Assembly: GCA_003660235.1 (NCBI GenBank)
Contig: QGON01000067.1
Coordinates: 77,501-141,500 of the forward strand
Length of the DNA stretch: 64,000 nucleotides
Direction of reading: 5' to 3'
Source: a bacterium endosymbiont of Escarpia laminata
GTDB lineage: Bacteria > Pseudomonadota > Gammaproteobacteria > Chromatiales > Chromatiaceae
Positions 28,004-36,243 of the stretch are shown one piece after another (the stretch's first letter is position 1; each line of letters starts with the position of its first letter). The notes under the pieces are model-generated. The model was not told the origin of the DNA, searched no databases, and saw nothing but the letters and a program-made list of their open reading frames with translations. Both the position numbers and the translations under genes were made by a program.

Positions 28004-30880
28004 TTAAAGCGTAACCACCAGCCTAACCGCGTCTAACTTCAGTCGCGAATCCTGCAGGTGCTGGTGCAGCGCCAATCCCTGAGCCTGTAGTGCTTCGATC
28101 TCCTCGTCGCGTACGTTGGGATTGTACTGTTTGAGCGCCACCATGCGCTGGATCTCGTTGGTATAACTCTCCATCATCTCGCTTGCAGCCCGATCGATCA
28201 GTTCGGGTACCTGCTGCTGTGCCTTCTGTTCAGACAATTTCACCAGCTTTTGGATGGCGCTGCGAAACTGCCGGATTACCGGTGCGGCTGTGCGGGCGCT
28301 CAAGGGTTTGCCCTGGTCGGTCAGTTCATTGCAGCTGATCTGATGGTCGAGTCTCTCCCCTTTGTCGTTGACCAGTACGCGGATCAGGGTGGGTGGCAGA
28401 AAGCGCCCGGATTGCAGGCTGCGGGGGGCGATACATTCGACCACGTAGAGGGCTTCGAGCAGCAGTTGGCCGGCAGCGATCCGGTGATCTTTGTAACCGA
28501 CCGCTGAACTGTTGCCTGTCTCCTGGTCGATCACCATCTCCATGGCGCTGTTCACCAGTGGATGTTCCCAGGTGAAGAATTGCCGGTCTTCGTGGGCCAG
28601 CGCAGTGGTGCGGCTGTAGGTGAGGGTCAAACCCTCTTCCGGAAGACCTGGGAAACCTCCGGCCAGGACCTGCTCTCCCGGACGGATGATCATGCTGTCG
28701 AGCCCAAGTTCCTCACTCTCCAGGCCATAGCTGTTGAACAGTCGGTTCATGTGGTTCCGCAGATCCGGCGCCTGATCCTGACTGTGCAGGGTTGCCACCA
28801 GCTCACTTGCCATCGGCTCACGGCAACCACCGAGTTCGAGTAGATGGTCACGTCCCTGCCGCAACCTTTCGAACGTCTCTTCCCGGAGCTTGCGGGTTGT
28901 CTCCAACAGCAGCTCCTGCGCCTCGGTTTCATCATCCTCTTCCAGCGCCTGGGTCACTACCGGGTGCAATTGGGAGAGAATGCCGTGGGCACCCGGCACA
29001 TTGTGGCGGAAGGCGTCGAGACCTTCGTGATACCAGCGCAGCAGCACGGTTTGTGGGCCGGGATCGAGGTAGGGGACGTGGATCTTGACCGTCTCTGTCT
29101 GTCCGATCCGGTCGAGCCGGCCGATGCGTTGCTCCAGCAGATCCGGATCGAGAGGCAGGTCGAACAGGATCAGATGGTGGGCAAACTGGAAGTTTCGCCC
29201 TTCGCTGCCGATCTCGGAGCAGAGCAGAATGCGGGCGCCGTTTTCCGCTTCGGCAAACCAGGCCGCACCCCGGTCGCGCTCCAGAATGGACATTCCCTCG
29301 TGGAAAAGCGCTGCCCCGATGCCCGCTTTTTGCCGCAGTGCCTCCTGCAGTTCGATGGTTGTATCGGCATGGGCGCAGATGAGCAGCACCTTCTCTGTGG
29401 GGTTCTCCTGCAGGAAACGGAGAATCCAGTCGACCCGTGGATCGATTCGCCACCAGACCTTGATGCCGGTACCGCGATAGAGGCGTTCCGGCGTGAGTCG
29501 TTGGGCCGCAGACAGTGGCTCAGCCAGGGGGAGTTCATAGGGCTCCGGCAGCGGCAGGGGATAGGCGTGCAGCTCCCTTTCGGGAAAACCTTCGATGCGG
29601 GTACGGGTATTGCGGAATAGAACCCGGCCGGTGCCGTGGCGGTCCAGCAGCAGTTCTATCAGTGCCTCTCGCGCCTGTGTCTTGTGGTCGCTGCCGGTGG
29701 CGGGGTCCTGGAGCTGCTGCAACAGCGCTGTTCCCTCCTCATCGTCCAGCACATTGAGCAACAGATCGCTGGATTCTGCCGAGAGATCTCCATCCGTCAG
29801 CAGGGTTTCGACCGCGTTGGCGACCGGTTGGTAGCTCTGCTCCTCTTCGAGAAAGGCGGCCAGATCGAAGTAACGGTCGGGATCAAGCAGACGCAGACGG
29901 GCAAAATGGCCCTCCCTCCCGAGCTGTTCAGGGGTGGCGGTGAGCAGGAGTATGCCCGGCGTTTTGAGGGCGAGGGATTCCACCAGAAGGTATTCGGCAC
30001 TGGGGTTATCCTCCGACCATGCGAGGTGGTGGGCCTCGTCCACGATTAGCAGGCCCCAGCTTCCCTCCAGTACCTGGGAGAGTCGGTCGGGATTCTGGCT
30101 GAAGAGGTCGAGACTGCAAAGTACCAGCTGCTCGGCGTGGAACGGATTGTCTCCCTGTCCCGACTCGGTGATGGCCTGACAACGCTCCTCATCGAGGATA
30201 CTGAATCTCAGGTTGAAGCGGCGCATCAACTCAACCAGCCACTGGTGGACCAGAGGGTCAGGCACCAGGATCAGTGCCCGGCTGGCGCGCCCGGTGAGCA
30301 GTTGATGGTGCAGGATCAGGCAGGCCTCGATGGTCTTGCCCAGGCCCACCTCATCGGCAAGCAGTACCCGGGGTACAGGCCGGTTGGCCACTTCATGGGC
30401 GATGTAGAGCTGGTGGGGGATCAGGTCGATGCGCGCACCGCCCAGGCCGTAGGTGGGGGATTTCTCCTGCTGCCCGAGCTTTTTCAGGGTGTGGTAGCGC
30501 AGGTCGAACCAGTTCATTGGATCGATCTGCCCCGCCAGCAGGCGGTCCTGCGGTTTGTTGAAACGGGTGAAATTGCTCAGTTCGCCCTCGGTCAGTTCGG
30601 CTTCGCTGCCATCCTCACGTACTCCATAATAGGTGAGCAGGCCGTTGGATTCAGTCACCCCGGAGATGCGCAGTATCCAACCCTCATGGCTCTCCACGCT
30701 GTCGCCGGTATGGAACTGCACTCGTGTCAGTGGGGCATTCTGCATCGCGTAGACGCGCGTCTCTCCCGCTGCCATGAAGAGCAGCGTGACGGTGCGGCCC
30801 TCTATCTTCAGCACGGTGCCAAGGCCGAGTTCAGACTCGGTATCACTGATCCAGCGCTGGCCTGGGATGAATTCGATCAT
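28004..30880 (-). CDS. rapA: RNA polymerase-associated Swi2/Snf2 ATPase
   Basis: RapA (HepA) binds RNA polymerase and recycles it using ATP. The 958-aa protein starts with Tudor-like domains (MIEFIPGQRWISDTESELGLGTV). The helicase core includes LADEVGLGKTIEACLILHHQ (Walker A region), LLIVDEAHHLAW, LLLTATPEQLGREGHFARLRLLDP and, in the second lobe, EGRNFQFAHHLILFDLP and RIGRLDRIGQ. Length and domain order match E. coli RapA (968 aa). It lies divergent to yqhA. Confidence 0.97.
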   Translation of the reverse strand: MIEFIPGQRWISDTESELGLGTVLKIEGRTVTLLFMAAGETRVYAMQNAPLTRVQFHTGDSVESHEGWILRISGVTESNGLLTYYGVREDGSEAELTEGELSNFTRFNKPQDRLLAGQIDPMNWFDLRYHTLKKLGQQEKSPTYGLGGARIDLIPHQLYIAHEVANRPVPRVLLADEVGLGKTIEACLILHHQLLTGRASRALILVPDPLVHQWLVELMRRFNLRFSILDEERCQAITESGQGDNPFHAEQLVLCSLDLFSQNPDRLSQVLEGSWGLLIVDEAHHLAWSEDNPSAEYLLVESLALKTPGILLLTATPEQLGREGHFARLRLLDPDRYFDLAAFLEEEQSYQPVANAVETLLTDGDLSAESSDLLLNVLDDEEGTALLQQLQDPATGSDHKTQAREALIELLLDRHGTGRVLFRNTRTRIEGFPERELHAYPLPLPEPYELPLAEPLSAAQRLTPERLYRGTGIKVWWRIDPRVDWILRFLQENPTEKVLLICAHADTTIELQEALRQKAGIGAALFHEGMSILERDRGAAWFAEAENGARILLCSEIGSEGRNFQFAHHLILFDLPLDPDLLEQRIGRLDRIGQTETVKIHVPYLDPGPQTVLLRWYHEGLDAFRHNVPGAHGILSQLHPVVTQALEEDDETEAQELLLETTRKLREETFERLRQGRDHLLELGGCREPMASELVATLHSQDQAPDLRNHMNRLFNSYGLESEELGLDSMIIRPGEQVLAGGFPGLPEEGLTLTYSRTTALAHEDRQFFTWEHPLVNSAMEMVIDQETGNSSAVGYKDHRIAAGQLLLEALYVVECIAPRSLQSGRFLPPTLIRVLVNDKGERLDHQISCNELTDQGKPLSARTAAPVIRQFRSAIQKLVKLSEQKAQQQVPELIDRAASEMMESYTNEIQRMVALKQYNPNVRDEEIEALQAQGLALHQHLQDSRLKLDAVRLVVTL

Positions 30881-31257
30881 TTAAGCTAGGGTCTTGAGAG
30901 TGGAAAAGCGGGGTATTCTACAAGGCAGAGGGGGAAAGGCGAAAGGGTGAGCTACGACGGAAGGTCCAGGGAACCTTTGTAGCGAAGCGAACGACCGGAC
31001 AGGAAATTCGGGCCGGGGGTGGAGGAGGCAGAAACATAGGCTGGTTCAGGCGTAGCGGAAGCGGCAACCCCAAACGTGCTGTCAAAACCGGGATGCCAGA
31101 TCCGCTACGCTTGATCAGGCCTACATGCTTGGTCCAAGATTCAGAGAAAGGCGATGGAGACCGGTTGGATGATCTTCGCCAGTTTTCTGGTAAGTTGGAC
31201 TTGAGTCTGCGGGAGATGCCTGAATAATAGGGCATTGGTTTTTCGGAGTAATTGATA
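30881..31257. other. Divergent intergenic region with an imperfect inverted repeat
   Basis: 377 nt between rapA and yqhA. It contains the palindromic repeat at 31035-31125. I see no gene in it; frames on the minus strand have no start signals or family features. Confidence 0.6.
31035..31125. repeat. Dispersed palindromic repeat (GGTTCAAGCGTAGCGGA family), copy A
   Basis: Left arm TAGGCTGGTTCAGGCGTAGC and right arm GCTACGCTTGATCAGGCCTA pair imperfectly around a ~45-nt loop. Related copies: 44717, 48832, 49942 and 61607. Confidence 0.8.
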
Positions 31258-31785
31258 TTGGAAAAAATGTTTGAGAGTTTTCTTTGGAACAGCCGTCTGG
31301 TGGTTGTGACAGCGGTGCTGGCAAGTCTGGCAGCGGCCCTGGCCATGTTCTACATGACGTCGGTGGACGCGTTTTACATGATCGGGCATCTGGCGCACTA
31401 CGCCTCACCTGATCTGACAGCCGAAGCCCGCGTGGTACTGCGCTCCGAAACGGTGACCCATGTGGTGGAGATCGTGGATGGTTACCTGTTGGCGACGGTG
31501 CTGCTGATATTTGCTCTCGGGCTCTATGAACTCTTCGTCAGCAAAATCGACCAGGCGGAGAACAGTGAAGGGGCCTCCAGGGTGCTGATGATCACCAGCC
31601 TGGATGATCTCAAGAGTCGTCTGGCCAAGGTGGTGATGATGATCCTGGTGGTGCGATATTTCGAGTTCGCCCTGGGCATGGAATTCAAGACCCCCATGGA
31701 TCTGTTGCAGTTTGCCGGTGGCATCGCCCTGCTCGGGCTGGCACTCTACCTCTCCCACATGGCGGATAAGGGGGGCAGCCATTGA
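31258..31785 (+). CDS. YqhA family (UPF0114) membrane protein
   Basis: 175 aa with three or four hydrophobic segments (~10-32, 62-85, 118-135, 142-160) and the family layout FESFLWNSRLVVVTAVLASLAAA, DGYLLATVLLIFALGLYELFVSKID, LDDLKSRLAKVVMMILVVRYFE. I chose TTG 31258, 9 nt after GGAG; ATG 31267 and TTG 31252 are alternatives. The function of YqhA proteins is unknown. Confidence 0.9.
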   Translation: MEKMFESFLWNSRLVVVTAVLASLAAALAMFYMTSVDAFYMIGHLAHYASPDLTAEARVVLRSETVTHVVEIVDGYLLATVLLIFALGLYELFVSKIDQAENSEGASRVLMITSLDDLKSRLAKVVMMILVVRYFEFALGMEFKTPMDLLQFAGGIALLGLALYLSHMADKGGSH

Positions 31786-31980
31786 CAGGGGCATAGCCTA
31801 TTCCGCTGGGAGGCTATATTTTTGATAAATGTCCTTTGTATGGACGATTTACTCGATGGTAATATACCCTCCAACCGCGTCAAGGTGCGGGGTAAGATTT
31901 ACACCGCCCAAGGTTACAACCTGTTTCCAAGGATTCAGGTAAAAAAGTTTTTCCAACTCAAAACTAGAGGTTGACTCATT

Positions 31981-32301
31981 ATGCAGATGAAAACTTTGGT
32001 GCTGATCGCCAGCGCTGCCGTCCTGTCCCTGGGAATGATTGGCTCCGTTGCCGCCGCTGATGGCGCCGCACTCTTCAAGTCAAAGACCTGCTTCTCCTGC
32101 CATGGTCAGGACGCCAAGACTCCGATCATGCCGATGTACCCAAAATTGGCCGGACAGAGTGCTGACTATGCTCTCAATCAGATGAAAGACATCAAGAGCG
32201 GTGCCCGCAACAATGGGCAGACTGCTGCGATGAAGGGCATCATGGCTATGGTCTCTGAAGATGAGATGAAGGCGATTGCCGAGTGGCTGAGTACCCTGTA
32301 A
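31981..32301 (+). CDS. Periplasmic c-type cytochrome, single heme
   Basis: 106 aa with a signal peptide (residues 1-24, cleavage near VAAADG) and one heme-binding CFSCH at ~36-40. A likely distal Met ligand lies in KGIMAMVSEDEMKA. This is the size of small class I cytochromes (c5/c553 type) that shuttle electrons between periplasmic oxidoreductases and oxidases. AGAGG precedes the start. A strong terminator follows, so it is probably a monocistronic unit. Confidence 0.92.
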   Translation: MQMKTLVLIASAAVLSLGMIGSVAAADGAALFKSKTCFSCHGQDAKTPIMPMYPKLAGQSADYALNQMKDIKSGARNNGQTAAMKGIMAMVSEDEMKAIAEWLSTL

Positions 32302-32360
32302 TCACAGGATGCGCCTTATGACGGTGGTGTAGTGTTTGGTGCCACCGCATAGCGTTGGAA

Positions 32361-32401
32361 ACAGGGGGTGGCGGTGGAAACCGCCACCCCCTGTTTTTTT
32401 G
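32361..32401 (+). terminator. Strong rho-independent terminator after the cytochrome
   Basis: 15-bp perfect stem ACAGGGGGTGGCGGT / ACCGCCACCCCCTGT with a GGAA loop and an eight-T tail. Confidence 0.95.
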
Positions 32402-32505
32402 TCTATGGAGATGTGACAAAGTAGAAAGATGATCCAGGAAGTTTTTGGGGAACAAAGGGGCGGCGTCTGGTTCAAATAAGCCGACGAAAATTATTGGAGA
32501 GAGTG

Positions 32506-32967
32506 ATGAGATTGAATCTGTTTGATGTGCTGGCTGGCGCACTTCTGCTTGCCGTTGGGGCGCAGGTTTCTGCGGGAGATGTCGGTGGTATGGTCGATGT
32601 CGATGACCCATATGTGCGCGGAGTGCCGCCGGGGCAGCCTAATACTGCCGCTTTCATGGGGCTGACCAACCGTGATCAGCAGGGGCATGCCTTGGTGGGC
32701 GCGCAGAGCCCCGTCGCCAAGGTGGTGGAGTTGCACACTCACACCATGGAGGGCGGCATGATGCGCATGCGTCCCGTGAAGCAGGTCGATCTGCCTGCGG
32801 GCCAGGAGGTCAGGCTGCAGCCCGGCGGGCTGCATGTCATGCTCATTGGCCTGAAACAGAAACTGAAGCCGGGTGAGAATATACCGGTCACACTGCTGTT
32901 TGAGGATGGCTCCAGCAAGGCCTTGCAGGTGCCGGTACGCAAGATCCGGATGCACATGAAGAGGTAG
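32506..32967 (+). CDS. PCu(A)C-type periplasmic copper chaperone
   Basis: 153 aa from ATG 32506 with GGAGAG 6 nt upstream. A signal peptide ends about residue 24 (AQVSAGD). The copper-binding pattern of the family is visible: ELHTHTMEGGMMRMRPV gives His and clustered Met, followed by LQPGGLHVMLIGL. Such proteins carry Cu(I) to the CuA/CuB centres of cytochrome c oxidase, in keeping with the neighbouring cytochromes. Confidence 0.93.
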   Translation: MRLNLFDVLAGALLLAVGAQVSAGDVGGMVDVDDPYVRGVPPGQPNTAAFMGLTNRDQQGHALVGAQSPVAKVVELHTHTMEGGMMRMRPVKQVDLPAGQEVRLQPGGLHVMLIGLKQKLKPGENIPVTLLFEDGSSKALQVPVRKIRMHMKR

Positions 32968-32982
32968 TCGCCGGAATCTGAT

Positions 32983-34014
32983 ATGCCCAATAGCCCTTTT
33001 TTATCTCTCGATACTTTTCGTCAGGCCTTTCTTGCCGGGCTCGAGGATCTCCTTGAACAGCCAGGCTTTGGCGTCTTTATCCTGGGTCTCGCCAATGCGA
33101 CTTTCGACCCCGAGATCCATGCGGCATTAAAAGCGCCCCTCCAATATCGTTTCGAACAGCTAGCGGGGATTTGCCGGGAAAGCCTCTCCGGAGGGCGGGA
33201 GGTTCCCGCAGCCCCGGACGATCTGGTGGTGTTTCTTAAATTGATGGCGATTGGTTTCGACGGGGTGGCGTTGACAGAGTTCCGCCGGGCAGACGAGTGG
33301 GAACTACAGTTCAATCACATCCGGGCCTTCCGTCCTGCGCGGATGACGGGAGAAAAGGTTACTGGAATACATCGTCCCTTCGATCCCCGTGGCTTCCATT
33401 TCAACAAACCTTTTTTGCGTAAAGAGGTGTTTTGGGAGGGGGAGTTGCACGGATTGGAGGTCGAACTGCTCTACAACAAGTTTCCATTCACCCAATTTCA
33501 TGGCCTGCTGGTGCCGGAGCGGAGGGAACGGGAGCCGCAGTATCTTTCACATCTCTATCATCTCTATATCTGGAATCTGACCGAAGAGTTGGGCGGATGC
33601 CTGCCGGGGGTCGGTTTCGGCTATAACAGTTACGGTGCCTTCGCTTCTGTCAATCATCTGCACTTTCAGATGTTTGTGCGGCAACAGTCACTTCCTTTGG
33701 AAGTGGAACAGTGGGGGCACAACGGAGGGGGGGTGCCTTATCCGGTGGACTGCCTGCGCTTTGGCTCCGCGCCTGATGCTTGGTCCTACCTGAGCGAATT
33801 ACACCGGGAAGGCATTAGCTACAATCTGATCTACCGTCCCGGTTGCCTCTACTGCCTGCCCCGCAGAAAACAGGGGAGTTATGAGCACGCCCCGTGGACC
33901 ACCGGTTATGCCTGGTATGAGATGGCTGGCGGCGTAACGACAACCAATCGGGCGGACTACGACAATCTTGATGCTGCTGTCATCGACGCTGAGTTGTCGA
34001 AGTTGCAGCTTTAA
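32983..34014 (+). CDS. HIT/GalT-superfamily phosphorylase-like protein
   Basis: 343 aa. The nucleotidyl-transfer motif H-L-H-F-Q lies at residues 225-229 in ASVNHLHFQMFV, like the HxHxQ of galactose-1-P uridylyltransferase and of GDP-hexose phosphorylases (VTC2-like). It also has PFTQFHGLLVPERRER upstream, where HGLLVPE resembles the substrate-binding HIT segment. The substrate is not known. It starts 15 nt after the copper chaperone, so the two may be co-transcribed without functional link. Confidence 0.75.
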   Translation: MPNSPFLSLDTFRQAFLAGLEDLLEQPGFGVFILGLANATFDPEIHAALKAPLQYRFEQLAGICRESLSGGREVPAAPDDLVVFLKLMAIGFDGVALTEFRRADEWELQFNHIRAFRPARMTGEKVTGIHRPFDPRGFHFNKPFLRKEVFWEGELHGLEVELLYNKFPFTQFHGLLVPERREREPQYLSHLYHLYIWNLTEELGGCLPGVGFGYNSYGAFASVNHLHFQMFVRQQSLPLEVEQWGHNGGGVPYPVDCLRFGSAPDAWSYLSELHREGISYNLIYRPGCLYCLPRRKQGSYEHAPWTTGYAWYEMAGGVTTTNRADYDNLDAAVIDAELSKLQL

Positions 34015-34038
34015 CCTACCTGAAAATGAGGTTCCGGG

Positions 34039-34275
34039 TTACCCTCCGTCGAGCCACTGTTCCAGGTAGTAGAGCCGGGTCCCCTCAGAAGACCGGGATG
34101 GCCCAACTACCTGGGCTGCATAGGTATTGCCGGCTGCATCTGCCCGATCCATCGCCTCCTCAGCGGATGCCACGACATCGACACAGTTTTCAGGAAAGCG
34201 ATTACGGCGTCGGCTCGGCGTAAAAACAATGGCAAAACAGTGGCTTACGATGCTGGCATCCGGATCTTGCTGCAT
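34039..34275 (-). CDS. Small hypothetical protein, divergent from cytochrome c4
   Basis: 78 aa from ATG 34275. GAGGA lies 7 nt before the start (GAGGAACCCGC). The composition looks like a compact soluble domain: IVSHCFAIVFTPSRRRNRFP, CVDVVASAEEAMDRADAA, YAAQVVGPSRSSEGTRLYYL. No family recognised. The frame continues upstream to 34596 but that part is antisense to cytochrome c4 and is not coding. Given the good start signal and protein-like content I rate it probably real. Confidence 0.6.
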   Translation of the reverse strand: MQQDPDASIVSHCFAIVFTPSRRRNRFPENCVDVVASAEEAMDRADAAGNTYAAQVVGPSRSSEGTRLYYLEQWLDGG

Positions 34276-34489
34276 GCGGGTTCCTCGAAATAGCTGTCCG
34301 AACATACGCCCAGGACAAGCGTCATTAAGTGAAGTCCCGGATATTTTGACCTTTATTAGAAGATTCTGGTATAGTTTTGCAGCTTTTTTATGGTTATTGG
34401 GTTCGATTGGAATCAAACCACAAACTGTGGTGTTTCCGGTTGAGGCCTGTTGAGAACTGAATCCAGGCACGAAAACAGCGGGATTGAAC

Positions 34490-35098
34490 ATGAATAAATG
34501 GCTAGTAACTGTTTCCATAGCACTTGTATTTGTCGCAAGCGGCGCCCAATCTGCTGGTGATGCCGAGGCCGGCAAGGGTAAATCAACCGCCTGCATGGCC
34601 TGTCACGGCCCTGATGGTAACAGTATAAATGCGCAGTGGCCGAAACTGGCGGGTCAACACCCCAAGTATATTGAAAAGCAGATCAGGGATTTCAAGTCAG
34701 GCGCCCGCAAGGATCCCCTGATGACGGCTCAGGCCGCGCTCCTGGCTGATCAGGATATCGCTGATCTCGCTGCTTACTTCAGCAGCCAGAAAAGGACCAT
34801 GGGTACTGCAGCCGCAGATAAAGCGGAGTCGGGTGAGTCCCTCTATCGGGCCGGCAACGCTGCAACCGGCGTTGCGGCCTGCATGGCATGCCACGGTCCT
34901 TCAGGCGCCGGCAACCCGGATGCAAACTTCCCTGCACTCGCTGGACAGCATGCCACCTACACTGAAAAGGCGTTGAAGGATTTCCGCTCTGCCGCCCGCA
35001 CCAATGATGTCAGCCAAATGATGCAAGGCGTCGTCGCCCGCATGACTGATGCAGAGATTGCAGCAGTGGCTCAGTATATTCAGGGCTTGAATAAGTAA
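34490..35098 (+). CDS. Diheme cytochrome c4
   Basis: 202 aa from ATG 34490 (a TTG at 34484 is possible). A signal peptide (~1-20) is followed by two similar halves, each with CMACHGP heme-binding motifs. Each half has the distal Met region (PLMTAQAALLADQDIADLAAYFSSQ; MMQGVVARMTDAEIAAVAQYIQG). Cytochrome c4 passes electrons to cbb3-type oxidases or nitrite reductases and is usual in gammaproteobacteria. A terminator follows. Confidence 0.95.
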   Translation: MNKWLVTVSIALVFVASGAQSAGDAEAGKGKSTACMACHGPDGNSINAQWPKLAGQHPKYIEKQIRDFKSGARKDPLMTAQAALLADQDIADLAAYFSSQKRTMGTAAADKAESGESLYRAGNAATGVAACMACHGPSGAGNPDANFPALAGQHATYTEKALKDFRSAARTNDVSQMMQGVVARMTDAEIAAVAQYIQGLNK

Positions 35099-35117
35099 AT
35101 TCATGTCACGAGTGGTG

Positions 35118-35146
35118 GAAAAGGCGGCTTCGGCCGCTTTTTTTGT
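35118..35146 (+). terminator. Rho-independent terminator after cytochrome c4
   Basis: GGCGGC-TTCG-GCCGCT stem with a run of seven or more T. Confidence 0.88.
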
Positions 35147-35248
35147 GGTTTTCGACCCAGATTCAAGTTTTTTCCACTATATGCCGTAATATTAGAGATG
35201 GGGCGGAACATATCCCGGTTGACGGGGCAGGGCATGGGGTAATACCAG

Positions 35249-36052
35249 ATGCAGAGACAGATAGAGAGACACGGTGTGGGTAAGACGGACGGCCATCGCT
35301 TGCGTCTGCTCAGTTATAATATTCAGACCGGCGTTGATACCCGCCGCTATCGGGAGTATGTCACCCATAGCTGGAAGCATCTTCTGCCTCATCGCGACCG
35401 ATTGGCAAATCTGAATCGTTTTGCCCGCCTGCTCAAAGATTTCGATCTGGTGGGGCTACAGGAGGTGGATTCAGGCAGTCTGCGTAGTGGCTTTCTGGAT
35501 CAGACGGAATATCTCGCCCAGCAGGCGGGTTTCCCCTATTGGTATAAACAGGTAAACCGTAGCTTGGGTAAACTGGCCCAGCACAGCAACGGCGTCCTTA
35601 GCCGGGTGCATCCCAGCACCATTGTGGAACATCGCCTGCCAGGGCTTCCAGGTCGAGGCGCGATGTTGATGGAGTTTGCCACCAGCGAAAAGCCGCTGGG
35701 TGTCTGCATTATGCATCTGGCCCTGGGTCGGCGTGCGCGGTTGCGGCAATTCTCCTATATCAGTGAGCTGGTGTCCCACTACTCCCACCTGATCCTGATG
35801 GGGGATTTTAACTGTGGCTGTGGATCCCAGGAGTTCCGTTTCCTGATGGAAAATACTGATCTGCAGGGAACCTCCTGTGATCTCAAAACCTTTCCGAGCT
35901 GGCGACCCAAACGCAAGCTGGATCATATTTTGGCATCTCCAAGTCTGCGTGTAGCCAAGGCCGAGGTGTTGGACTATGCCCACTCTGATCATCTACCGAT
36001 CAGTCTCGAAATCGAATTGCCGGCGAACGTAAGATTTGCCAAGGCAGCCTGA
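35249..36052 (+). CDS. Endonuclease/exonuclease/phosphatase family protein
   Basis: 267 aa with the EEP-fold signatures in order: LLSYNIQTG (start strand), LVGLQEVD (Mg-binding Glu), HLILMGDFNCGCGSQEF (catalytic Asp and Asn), KLDHILASPSL and HSDHLPISLEIEL (catalytic His). No signal peptide. The family covers DNA repair nucleases, sphingomyelinases and phosphodiesterases; the substrate cannot be told. It stands alone. Confidence 0.9.
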   Translation: MQRQIERHGVGKTDGHRLRLLSYNIQTGVDTRRYREYVTHSWKHLLPHRDRLANLNRFARLLKDFDLVGLQEVDSGSLRSGFLDQTEYLAQQAGFPYWYKQVNRSLGKLAQHSNGVLSRVHPSTIVEHRLPGLPGRGAMLMEFATSEKPLGVCIMHLALGRRARLRQFSYISELVSHYSHLILMGDFNCGCGSQEFRFLMENTDLQGTSCDLKTFPSWRPKRKLDHILASPSLRVAKAEVLDYAHSDHLPISLEIELPANVRFAKAA

Positions 36053-36243
36053 TTAATACGTTGCTTTTCTTTCCTGCGCTGATAATCTAGGGGGTTGTCG
36101 GCAGGTATATCGCTGCCAGGCAGAGACAACTGGGCGTAGGGTGTTGGCGAAACTGTGAACCGCAACCTGCATGCAATTGGGTTATTGATAAGTTGTTTGA
36201 TGAGAGTCCTGTAGCAGGCTCTGGATTTCAACCGAAGTATTTC

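Noticed and set aside
33021-33314. Antisense frame inside the HIT/GalT-like gene
   Set aside because: Shadow frame, with no start signal.
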